Shown: positions 1 to 7,339, numbered from the stretch's first letter. The stretch: DNA of 37,735 bases from Alphaproteobacteria bacterium (GCA_015654705.1 JAATGL010000088.1:1-37735), one strand, 5' to 3'. The notes: a model not told the origin generated them from the letters alone. A program made the numbers and translations.

Positions 1-126
1 AGATCGGCGCCCCGCAGATAGGCGCCCTGCAGATTGGCGTCCCACAGATTGGCGCCCTGCAGATCGGCGTCCCGCAGATAGGCGCCCTGCAGATTGGCGC
101 CCCGCAGATTGGCGCCCTGCAGATCG
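1..126 (-). repeat. 15-nt tandem repeat encoding the pentapeptide repeats
   Basis: Repeating unit (ctgcagattggcgcc / ctgcagataggcgcc and similar), nearly identical at the DNA level. Confidence 0.85.
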
Positions 127-254
127 GCGCGCGCTTCGAATGCCCTTTGCACTGCCAGCCCGAGCTTGATGCTCAGCGGAGTCTCGTCACTTGCTTCGAT
201 CTCGGCGGTAAAAATCACCGATGCGGTGAAGCTATTCTTGATCTCGAATTTCAT
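1..254 (-). CDS. pentapeptide-repeat protein (C-terminus runs off the window edge)
   Basis: Reverse complement from the ATG at 254 reads [85 protein letters not shown]..., tandem A(D/N/Y)LxG pentapeptides. Absent from the ORF track because it has no stop inside the window. Confidence 0.85.
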   Translation of the reverse strand, partial: MKFEIKNSFTASVIFTAEIEASDETPLSIKLGLAVQRAFEARADLQGANLRGANLQGAYLRDADLQGANLWDANLQGAYLRGAD

Positions 255-432
255 GTGCTCTCCTCTGTGCGCTGCCGCTCCCTTGATCTTCCTACGTGGC
301 TTGTGAAGCCCCCAATCGACACCGAAACGGTGTCCAAGCTTTTCGGCGTAACAAAAATCGCAGCCCGGTCCAACGGGCGTGCAACCTCACCAGAAGTTCA
401 CCGTCGCATCGGTCCATTCGATTCCGGTCTTG

Positions 433-702
433 TCACCCATCCTCGTCTCCAAACAGGTCGCGCGCAGCGGCATTGTCGTCGCGCGGGGCGGTGAAGCCGC
501 ATTCGTCGGCCTTCCATTCGACGACGCGCAGCGTCATTTCCTCGCCCGCGAACTTGCCGTTCAGCGCGATGTCGTCGGCGCCGTGGATCAGCGAACGCGG
601 CAGCCATGCGGCGCGCTCGACGCCGGCGCCGACGGCGAACAGCACGCTGGCCGGCCGTATCTCCTTGATGCGTCCGCGCACGCGCACGTAATCGTCGCTC
701 AC
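433..702 (-). CDS. hypothetical protein (about 89 aa, GTG start)
   Basis: Reads VSDDYVRVRGRIKEIRPASVLFAVGAGVERAAWLPRSLIHGADDIALNGKFAGEEMTLRVVEWKADECGF...; GTG start overlaps the stop of the upstream DnaA-domain gene (GTGA-type coupling). Confidence 0.6.
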   Translation of the reverse strand: MSDDYVRVRGRIKEIRPASVLFAVGAGVERAAWLPRSLIHGADDIALNGKFAGEEMTLRVVEWKADECGFTAPRDDNAAARDLFGDEDG

Positions 703-1094
703 GGCGCCGCTCCGGCAGAAAAGGCGCCGGGAGCGGAGCGCTGCGAGGGGAGCGCGGCCCCTCCGCTCCCGGCAAGGTGCGGGCACGGCCGTTCCGGCGT
801 GGTGAGGAGGATGATCCCGATGGCCACGACGTCGTGGCAGGTCTGCGCATCCTCGCGCATCAGACGCTCGACGGCGCGGATCGCAACCAGCACCGTCGTA
901 TGATCGCGGCCGCCGAATCTGGCGCCGATCACGGGCAACGAGCGCGTCGTCATGGTGCGCGAAAAATACATCGCGATCTGGCGCGGCCGCGCAAAGCGCC
1001 GCGCCTTCTCCCGGCCGCACATCGATTGCGGATCGAGCTCGAAGAACGCGGCCACGATCCGCTGGATGTCGACGATGCGCAGCGGGCTTGTCAT
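699..1094 (-). CDS. stand-alone DnaA domain IV (helix-turn-helix) protein
   Basis: MTSPLRIVDIQRIVAAFFELDPQSMCGREKARRFARPRQIAMYFSRTMTTRSLPVIGARFGGRDHTTVLVAIRAVERL; the GGRDHTTV DnaA signature is intact and no AAA+ domain precedes it. Confidence 0.88.
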   Translation of the reverse strand: MTSPLRIVDIQRIVAAFFELDPQSMCGREKARRFARPRQIAMYFSRTMTTRSLPVIGARFGGRDHTTVLVAIRAVERLMREDAQTCHDVVAIGIILLTTPERPCPHLAGSGGAALPSQRSAPGAFSAGAAP

Positions 1095-1618
1095 CCGCAC
1101 CCCCGGCCGATGCGGCCGCGGTCGGCGCCACTGACGAATTGCCGCCACGGCCGCCACGCGGCGGGGCAATGGAAGCCCCAGTCGCGGATTACCGGGCCGG
1201 TGAGGAAAAGCGTCCAGCACGGCGCGGTGACCTCGATGCGATGCGCCTGGCGCGCAAAGCGGAACTTGATAGCGCCCTCCAGGAAAAGTTCGTGATGGTT
1301 GACACCGCCGGCGGCGATCGTGTGCTCGATGTAGAAGCCGCGCAGCAGGATCGAGAGGTTGATCCAGGGATGGTCATGCAGCGCGCGATCATCATCCGAA
1401 TGCAGGAAGTGATGTAGGTATATGGATGGCAGCCGGCGCCGGATCCTGTCGAGCAGCGAAGTCGGCGCGCTGCCGCGCTCGTAGCGGCTCCATGGCGTCA
1501 GATACCAGCGTTCCAAATAGTGATCGCCGATAACGAAGTCCGGCGGCCGATGCGCCGCAATGGCGCAGAGCTTCGGCGCGATCGCGCGCACGAAAGACAG
1601 GGGAAGCGCGGCCTTCAT
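1091..1618 (-). CDS. hypothetical phage protein, possibly cupin-like
   Basis: ORF of 175 aa, overlaps the downstream gene by 4 nt (ATGA); HHFLHSDDDRALHDHPWINLSILLRGFYIEHT resembles a His-rich cupin strand. Confidence 0.65.
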   Translation of the reverse strand: MKAALPLSFVRAIAPKLCAIAAHRPPDFVIGDHYLERWYLTPWSRYERGSAPTSLLDRIRRRLPSIYLHHFLHSDDDRALHDHPWINLSILLRGFYIEHTIAAGGVNHHELFLEGAIKFRFARQAHRIEVTAPCWTLFLTGPVIRDWGFHCPAAWRPWRQFVSGADRGRIGRGCG

Positions 1619-1722
1619 CCGATCACCCTGGCGAGCGCACAGCCGGCGGCGATCCAGAAGGCGATCGAGGCAAGGAAAATCCAGCCCCAGGGCGAGATGA
1701 CGGTGCCGGCGCGTTTCTTCAT
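1615..1722 (-). CDS. small membrane peptide (about 35 aa)
   Basis: MKKRAGTVISPWGWIFLASIAFWIAAGCALARVIG, one TM helix; 4-nt overlap with 1091..1618. Another hydrophobic ORF upstream ends at 1719 (...EWKATVAFILVLTILCLVATGGQP) but has no clear start. Confidence 0.45.
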   Translation of the reverse strand: MKKRAGTVISPWGWIFLASIAFWIAAGCALARVIG

Positions 1723-1880
1723 GGCTGGCCTCCCGTCGCGACCAGGCAGAGGATCGTCAGCACAAGGATGAAAGCGACGGTCGCCTTCCATTCGCTGCGA
1801 AGCGCGGAGACGTCCGAGGATTTGATCAGCGCCCAGCTGAAGCGGTAGAGTTCTCGCCGCCATCTCGAAGAAAGACAGCC

Positions 1881-2141
1881 ATGACTGAGCGAAACCCCGT
1901 CGGCATCCAGGTCGAAGAGATCACGCGCATCAGAGCCGCGCCTGACGTCTATGTGGGAACAATCACCTTCAACTTCGCCGAGATCATCGACGGCGGGGAT
2001 TATGGCCACACCATTTCCGTGAAGCTGCGCATCAAGCATAGTCGCGCCTCCAGCGTCGAAGCTCTTGAGGTGAGATTTCGCGAAGAAGCGCTGGGTCTTC
2101 TAACCCTTGCACTCCAGAGTGATTGGCCAGAAATCGTCTGA
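1881..2141 (+). CDS. hypothetical protein (86 aa)
   Basis: MTERNPVGIQVEEITRIRAAPDVYVGTITFNFAEIIDGGDYGHTISVKLRIKHSRASSVEALEVRF...; reasonable composition, opposite strand to the surrounding operon. Confidence 0.5.
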   Translation: MTERNPVGIQVEEITRIRAAPDVYVGTITFNFAEIIDGGDYGHTISVKLRIKHSRASSVEALEVRFREEALGLLTLALQSDWPEIV

Positions 2142-2198
2142 CGATGCGGTCGACGTCGGCGATCGGCCGGTTGCGTTCTTCTGGCGGCGCGATCCGGT

Positions 2199-2489
2199 TC
2201 ACGCCGCAATTCCCATCAGTGCGGGCTCGATCGTGCGGGCGTGGGCGAGGGCCGGATCGTAGAGCCGCTTGGCCTCGGCCTCGGCGAAGCCGGCCTGGGT
2301 CAGGTCGAGCAGCGAGACCGTGCCGCGCTGGACATAGGCCGTCGCGATGGCGAGGCCGAGCAACTGGACCTTGACGTCCTCCGACATGCCGCGGATACGC
2401 CTGGCGGCGCCACGCGCGCGCGAAGCCTGACGCTCGCGGCGCTCGGCCTTGGTTTCGATTGCGGAGTAGGACGCTGGACTGAAGGTCAT
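2199..2489 (-). CDS. hypothetical protein (96 aa)
   Basis: MTFSPASYSAIETKAERRERQASRARGAARRIRGMSEDVKVQLLGLAIATAYVQRGTVSLLDLTQAGFAEAEAKRLYDPAL...; AAGGAG Shine-Dalgarno just upstream of this internal ATG. Confidence 0.6.
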   Translation of the reverse strand: MTFSPASYSAIETKAERRERQASRARGAARRIRGMSEDVKVQLLGLAIATAYVQRGTVSLLDLTQAGFAEAEAKRLYDPALAHARTIEPALMGIAA

Positions 2490-2519
2490 GCTAATCTCCT
2501 TGGACAAAGGGGAGGAACG

Positions 2520-2774
2520 ATGCGGCGATACGAATTCGCCACGCGGATCGGTCTTTTCGCGATCGAGGAGCGTCGCGACGGCGAAACCGGAAATGGCTAT
2601 TTCGTCCTGTTGTTCGGGACGCAGCCCATCGGCGACGCCGAAAGCGTCGGCGAGGCCCTGGATATGATTTGCAACGGCGATCATCTCGGCCTGCGCAATT
2701 TTCCCGGCGTGACCGGGCGGACCTTGGGCCTGCCGAACCAGCGCAGCCGCTGGAAATCGGTCAGCAACATGTAG
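2520..2774 (+). CDS. hypothetical protein (84 aa)
   Basis: MRRYEFATRIGLFAIEERRDGETGNGYFVLLFGTQPIGDAESVGEALDMICNGDHLGL...; preceded by GGGGAGG. Confidence 0.5.
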   Translation: MRRYEFATRIGLFAIEERRDGETGNGYFVLLFGTQPIGDAESVGEALDMICNGDHLGLRNFPGVTGRTLGLPNQRSRWKSVSNM

Positions 2775-2986
2775 AAAAGATCGGTGATGCGGAAGGAAAG
2801 CCTGGCGGCATCGTCCGTCGTGATCCGGATGCGCGTGCGGTTCCCGGCCGCATCCATGAATTCAATGCCGAAGCTCAGCTCATCGTCGAGCGCCAGGACG
2901 GATTTCACATGGACGAGGCGGCCGAAGCTGCTCTCGTAGTCATCCGGTGTGGAGCGGCGTTTCGAGGTCGGATGATGCGATGCCAT
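2681..2986 (-). CDS. hypothetical protein, first gene after putative PL
   Basis: MASHHPTSKRRSTPDDYESSFGRLVHVKSVLALDDELSFGIEFMDAAGNRTRIRITTDDAARLSFRITDLFYMLL...; AGGGAT RBS; directly downstream of the TTGACA promoter on the minus strand. Confidence 0.6.
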   Translation of the reverse strand: MASHHPTSKRRSTPDDYESSFGRLVHVKSVLALDDELSFGIEFMDAAGNRTRIRITTDDAARLSFRITDLFYMLLTDFQRLRWFGRPKVRPVTPGKLRRPR

Positions 2987-3011
2987 ATCCCTGCGTCCAA
3001 CGTGCAGGCCG

Positions 3012-3041
3012 ACCGTATTCGCATCAAAATGCGATTGTCAA
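3012..3041 (-). promoter_or_regulatory. putative leftward early promoter PL with repressor operator in the spacer
   Basis: Minus strand TTGACA-ATCGCATTTTGATGCGA-ATACGG; operator TCGCAT-N4-ATGCGA lies between -35 and -10. Confidence 0.75.
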
Positions 3042-3069
3042 GCGGTATCGCATCACAATGCGATACCGC
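3042..3069. promoter_or_regulatory. perfect inverted-repeat operator
   Basis: GCGGTATCGCAT-CACA-ATGCGATACCGC: 12-bp perfect arms, 4-nt spacer, same TCGCAT-N4-ATGCGA core as the other operators. Confidence 0.75.
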
Positions 3070-3122
3070 CAAATGCACTTTCGACTTAGAGTCGAAGGAC
3101 AACGGGGTTAGGGGAAATTATT

Positions 3123-3479
3123 ATGCGCGTTAGCTTCTATGACATCATCGTCGCCGGAATTTTCCTTTGGACCTTATATTGCTTCGGTGATGCGTTTTGG
3201 ATCACTTATCAAGTCAACTCCGATCCGACAGGCGCAAATCTGCAGACCATTCTCAGTGGAGCGTTGGGGAGCAGTGCCGCGCAAAGCTTAGTGGGAACAT
3301 CTGGTGCGCCTGGAAATTATGACGTGGTGCGCGCGGGATTTTTGAACGGTTTCTGGATTTCGCGGCTTATTTTTTGGTTCCTACCAACGGCGGGATTCGG
3401 CATTTTCGGGTTGCTGATTCGGCCTCAGAGGGAAACGCGTAATATTGGATATGAGCATATTGATGGCGAAACGTCTTAG
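3123..3479 (+). CDS. small membrane protein, convergent with the repressor
   Basis: MRVSFYDIIVAGIFLWTLYCFGDAFWITYQV...NGFWISRLIFWFLPTAGFGIFGLLIRPQ; two TM segments; GGGGA RBS. Confidence 0.65.
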   Translation: MRVSFYDIIVAGIFLWTLYCFGDAFWITYQVNSDPTGANLQTILSGALGSSAAQSLVGTSGAPGNYDVVRAGFLNGFWISRLIFWFLPTAGFGIFGLLIRPQRETRNIGYEHIDGETS

Positions 3480-4123
3480 ACCAATCCACCACGCCAAATT
3501 AGCCTCGCTATGATCGTGACCTCATCGACGTCCACCTCGTAAGTTGGATAGAGCTCGCTATTATCGCTGATGATTCTGAGTCTCGGCCGCGCGCCGATTA
3601 CGGTGTCAAGTCGTTTAACGATGAGTCCGCGGCCATCCCAAATTGCGTAGAAGCGGCCCGGTTCGAATTTGGGTTTCAGGCGGAATAGGCCTATGTCACC
3701 ATCGCTCAAGGTCGGAAAATTTGAATCACCTTCGAGGTCAAGTGCTCTTAATTGCCCAGTTTCTTTGCGCATGATGGAATCAATCCAATCACGCCGAAAA
3801 TAGATGGGCTCGATTTCCCCCTCATCCAAAACTTCATAGCCGCCGCCCATCGAGGCTCTGACGTTCAATCGCTTTACGGATATGACATCTTTGCCAGAGC
3901 GTGGCCGCAATATTTGCGCGCCAAGTAGTTCATCGACAGAAACGTCGGCCGCCGCCGCTAGCTTTTCATATGTTGTTGCTGTCATGGTAGAACTTCTACC
4001 GGCGAGGAAATTTCGCACCGCCGATTCAGGAACACCGGCCTTTTTTGACCATGGAGCGACCTTCAGACCTCGCGATGCCATAAATGCCGTTAGGGCCTTC
4101 CGATTAGAATCGGTGATTTTCAT
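3476..4123 (-). CDS. CI-like phage repressor (HTH plus S24/LexA-like C-terminal domain)
   Basis: N-terminal HTH (WSKKAGVPESAVRNFLAGRSSTMTATTYEKLAAAADVSVDELL) and S24-like C-terminus (GDSNFPTLSDGDIGLFRLKPKFEPGRFYAIWDGRGLIVKRL). Confidence 0.88.
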   Translation of the reverse strand: MKITDSNRKALTAFMASRGLKVAPWSKKAGVPESAVRNFLAGRSSTMTATTYEKLAAAADVSVDELLGAQILRPRSGKDVISVKRLNVRASMGGGYEVLDEGEIEPIYFRRDWIDSIMRKETGQLRALDLEGDSNFPTLSDGDIGLFRLKPKFEPGRFYAIWDGRGLIVKRLDTVIGARPRLRIISDNSELYPTYEVDVDEVTIIARLIWRGGLV

Positions 4124-4143
4124 GTTCAGGACTAAGCCGTAAG

Positions 4144-4159
4144 TCGCATTTTATTGCGA
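4144..4159. promoter_or_regulatory. repressor operator near the cI start
   Basis: TCGCAT-TTTA-TTGCGA, one mismatch to TCGCAT-N4-ATGCGA; 20 bp upstream of the cI ATG. Confidence 0.6.
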
Positions 4160-4192
4160 CAACATCATTATGCGGAAATATCGCATCATGAT

Positions 4193-4222
4193 TTGACAAT
4201 CGCATTTGAATGCGAATACGAT
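4193..4222 (+). promoter_or_regulatory. putative rightward early promoter PR with repressor operator in the spacer
   Basis: TTGACA-ATCGCATTTGAATGCGA-ATACGAT; 27/30 identical to the PL cassette. Confidence 0.78.
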
Positions 4223-4490
4223 GGCGACCATGACCTATGTCGATATCGCCATCGAACGCGTCCGCAAGGTGGTCCGCCGGATCGTCAAGAAGCCGTTCGC
4301 CGATCGGGTCGGCGTCGGCGACACGCTGCTGCGTGGCGCGGAAAGCCCCGGCTGGAATCCGACGGCATCGACCCTTCGCTCCTTTGAGGCGGCAATTCTT
4401 CCCGGCGAAGATGGCGACGCCGCGGCATCCGCGCACGCGGAACACACCGCCGCAAATCCGCGCCGCGCCGCGAAGGCGGTGCGGGCATGA
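4221..4490 (+). CDS. Cro-like HTH protein
   Basis: RRIVKKPFADRVGVGDTLLRGAESPGWNPTASTLRSFEAAIL looks like an HTH; first rightward gene opposite cI. True start may be the ATG at 4230 (see findings). Confidence 0.65.
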   Translation: MATMTYVDIAIERVRKVVRRIVKKPFADRVGVGDTLLRGAESPGWNPTASTLRSFEAAILPGEDGDAAASAHAEHTAANPRRAAKAVRA

Positions 4491-5014
4491 GCGGCGACGT
4501 CAACAACGCGGGCTGTGTCAACCGCAAACTCGATTCCGATACGCAGGTCTTCTTTTATGAGCAGGACTTCTATGTCCTCTCAAATTTTTCAGCATTCACA
4601 TTGCAATGGAAGGGTATTCGCTTCGATACGTCCGAGGCGGCCTACCATTGGGAAAAATTCGATCCTGAGCGCTGCTACATTTCATCTTTTGCGCGCCAGG
4701 TTCAGACCGCTATCCGGTCCGCTCCCTCCGCACATGACGCATTCAAGATCGCGGAGCAGAACTGCTGCTTCCGCCGTTCAGACTGGGATCGGGTCAAGGT
4801 GGATGTCATGCGGGACATCCTGCGGGCAAAAGCAGCCCAGCACGAGTACGTTCGCCACAAACTGCTGGCGACGGGAGACCGTCAACTGATTGAGGACAGT
4901 TGGCGCGATGACTTCTGGGGTTGGGGTCCGAATCGTGACGGCAAGAATGTCCTCGGCGCCCTCTGGATGGAAATCCGATCCGAATTGCGCGCTCAACGGG
5001 GTGCCGCGCCATGA
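4487..5014 (+). CDS. NADAR-family (YbiA/DUF1768-like) protein
   Basis: Motifs YVLSNFSAFTLQWKG, SEAAYHWEKF, DWDRVKVDVMRDILRAKAAQH, LIEDSWRDDFWGWGPNRDGKNVLGALWMEIR match the NADAR pattern. Confidence 0.88.
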   Translation: MSGDVNNAGCVNRKLDSDTQVFFYEQDFYVLSNFSAFTLQWKGIRFDTSEAAYHWEKFDPERCYISSFARQVQTAIRSAPSAHDAFKIAEQNCCFRRSDWDRVKVDVMRDILRAKAAQHEYVRHKLLATGDRQLIEDSWRDDFWGWGPNRDGKNVLGALWMEIRSELRAQRGAAP

Positions 5015-5475
5015 GCCGCGGCTTCTACAAGGCGCGGGTGCACGGCACGCTGAAGGCGGCGGAGGCGGCGCTGGTCGATGCCTGCGGCGGCGTGACGACG
5101 AAGGCTTCGCGCGTCGGCAAGAGCGTGCTGCAGCAGGCGACCGATCCGGATGCGCCGCAGCGTCACCTGGCGCTGGACGTCGTCGCCGATCTGGAGCGCG
5201 CCTGCGGCAAGCCGATCGTGACGCAGTTCCTCGCCCAGGAACTGGGCTGCATCGTCGAGCCGCTGCCGCGCACGTCGGCGGAGCCGGTCGCCGTCGTCGT
5301 CGGGCGCATCACCGAGGAGACCGGCCAGCTGCTCGGCGCCGCCGCGCATGACGTGCGCGAAGGCACGCTCACCAGGGCCAATGCCTCGGCCATCCTGCGC
5401 GAGACCGACGATCTGCTGGCGGCGATGATCGAACTGCGCGCGGCGGCGCGCGCGGTGCTGGAGGCGCGGCCATGA
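5011..5475 (+). CDS. phage CII-like regulatory protein
   Basis: MSRGFYKARVHGTLKAAEAALVDACGGVTTKASRVGKSVLQQATDPDAPQRHLALDVVADLERACGKPIVTQFLAQELG...; position after the cro-like gene. Confidence 0.55.
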   Translation: MSRGFYKARVHGTLKAAEAALVDACGGVTTKASRVGKSVLQQATDPDAPQRHLALDVVADLERACGKPIVTQFLAQELGCIVEPLPRTSAEPVAVVVGRITEETGQLLGAAAHDVREGTLTRANASAILRETDDLLAAMIELRAAARAVLEARP

Positions 5476-5819
5476 AGCGCTGGGCGCCCAATCATTCGCT
5501 GCGCAAGCTGATCGCGGAAATCCGCTATGCCGCCGCCAATATCGAGAGCGCCCAGTTCCGCGCCGTCGCGGCGCGCGAGGCCGGCCGCATTCCCGAGACG
5601 CTGGTCGAGAAATCGCGCGCCAAGAAGGGCGAGATCGCCAGGCTGGCGCGCCAGATCATGCGGCGGCTTCCCGAACTGGACGGCGTCAACGAGTTGATGG
5701 AGGCGCAGATCGTGCTGCGCAACTGTGCCGACGCGCTCGACGCGCCGTTCGAGAAGACCAGCGAGACATGGCCCGGCCGGCGCCAGCCGGCGCGCGCCGG
5801 TGCCGGAGAGATTTTTTGA
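5472..5819 (+). CDS. hypothetical protein
   Basis: 115 aa, ATGA overlap with the upstream gene. Confidence 0.65.
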   Translation: MKRWAPNHSLRKLIAEIRYAAANIESAQFRAVAAREAGRIPETLVEKSRAKKGEIARLARQIMRRLPELDGVNELMEAQIVLRNCADALDAPFEKTSETWPGRRQPARAGAGEIF

Positions 5820-5830
5820 GGAGCGAGGAG

Positions 5831-6214
5831 ATGAGGGCGATGGAAGCCGAACGACCTGACATGGAAATCGAACCGCCGCACACCAATGTGCCGAAGAGTT
5901 TTCTCAGCTTCATGGCCGAGCAGGGCCAGGGCGCCGTGGTCAGCGAACTCAGCGAGAAGCTGCGCGACCTGACGGAAGCGATCGAAATGCACTTCGAGCA
6001 TTTCCGCGGCAAGGTCAGCGGCGAGATCAATCTCAAATTCAAGATTACACTCGAAGGCGGCGCCTACAAGGTGACGACGGAATATGTCGTCAAGCCGCCG
6101 CGCGCGCCCGCCAGCGGAACGATCATGTGGCTGGGCGGCGACGGCAATCTCGCCACCACGAATCCCCGACAGCTCGCCATGCCGTTCTGGCAGCGGCCGC
6201 ACGCGGCCGCCTGA
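5831..6214 (+). CDS. hypothetical phage early protein
   Basis: MRAMEAERPDMEIEPPHTNVPKSFLSFMAEQGQGAVVSELSEKLRDLTEAIEMHFEHFRGKVSGEINLKFKITLEGGAYKVTTEYVVKPPRAPAS...; GAGGAG RBS. Confidence 0.7.
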   Translation: MRAMEAERPDMEIEPPHTNVPKSFLSFMAEQGQGAVVSELSEKLRDLTEAIEMHFEHFRGKVSGEINLKFKITLEGGAYKVTTEYVVKPPRAPASGTIMWLGGDGNLATTNPRQLAMPFWQRPHAAA

Positions 6215-6342
6215 CGCGCGAATCCGGCGGCGACACCTGCCGGACCTGTGATGGCACTGGGAGCGTGGTGTGACGGGCGGAGAGCGTGCCGCAAATCGAC
6301 GCCGCTGCATGAGGCAGCGGGTCAAACCGAGAGGGTCTGAAG

Positions 6343-7275
6343 ATGGATGGATTGAAGGAATTTCTCGACCGCGTCTCGCGCGAGGCCGGGACCGAAGTGA
6401 AGGCGATCGAGCACAGGCGCGATGGCGATGTGCCGTTTGTCGTGATCGACAACACGCGCAAATTGATGAGCGCTGCCGGCATCGTGCAGGAATTCGAGAA
6501 GACGCAGCCCGCGCCCTATCGGCGCCGCGGCACCTACAAGGCTGCCGACGTCGCAAGCCTTCTGGCCTGGATGAACTGGCATTGCAATCAAATGGCGCCG
6601 GTGTTCGGCGAAGGCGCGGAGAATTTGGCGGCCGAATGGAAGAAGCCCAAGCTGGCGCTGATCGGGATCGGCAATTATTCCTTGATGGATGCGCCGGCCT
6701 GGCATGACTTCAACGTCCGCTACGATTTCCCGGTGACGCGGGCCTGGACCGAGTGGTGCAATCTGAGCGGCGAATTCCTCAAGCAGGGCGAGTTCGCCGA
6801 ATTCGTCGAGAAGCATCTCTATGAATTCTCCGAGCCTTTGCGCGACGAGGTTCTGAGCGAGGCTGTGACCCGCATGATCGAGGCGCTGGGCGGCGCCAAG
6901 CAGGTAGCCACGCCGCAGAAGATGTACGAGATGGCGCGCGGCGTGCGCCTGACGGTCGAGGAGAAGGTCGAGGTCACGCTCGACCGCTCGACCGGCGAGG
7001 CCTCGCTGAAGTTCAGCGAAGAGCATACCGGTGCCGGCGGCCGGCCGGTGGCGATCCCGAAATTCTTCTACATCCGCGTGCCGATCTTCTTCGGCGAGGA
7101 GCCGGCGCTGGTCGGCGCGCTGCTGCGCTACCGCAATGGCGGCGGCGGCAACGTGCTGTGGTCCTACGAGCTGTTCGCGCCCGACCTGGTGGTCAAGGCC
7201 GCCTTCGAGAAGGCCTGCAGCGTCGTCACCAAGGACAACCGCACGCTCTATCTCGGGACGCCGGACCTGCCCTGA
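6343..7275 (+). CDS. DUF2303 (YfdQ-like) family protein
   Basis: 310 aa with FVVIDNTRKLMSAAGIVQEFEKTQPAPYRRRGTYKAADVASLLAWMNWHC... and C-terminal FFYIRVPIFFGEEPALVGALLRYR. Confidence 0.75.
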   Translation: MDGLKEFLDRVSREAGTEVKAIEHRRDGDVPFVVIDNTRKLMSAAGIVQEFEKTQPAPYRRRGTYKAADVASLLAWMNWHCNQMAPVFGEGAENLAAEWKKPKLALIGIGNYSLMDAPAWHDFNVRYDFPVTRAWTEWCNLSGEFLKQGEFAEFVEKHLYEFSEPLRDEVLSEAVTRMIEALGGAKQVATPQKMYEMARGVRLTVEEKVEVTLDRSTGEASLKFSEEHTGAGGRPVAIPKFFYIRVPIFFGEEPALVGALLRYRNGGGGNVLWSYELFAPDLVVKAAFEKACSVVTKDNRTLYLGTPDLP

Positions 7276-7339
7276 CGGCGGATGGAAGACGGGCGGCCGC
7301 ATAGTGGGCGCCCCGGAGGGATGTCGAAGGTGGACTTGC

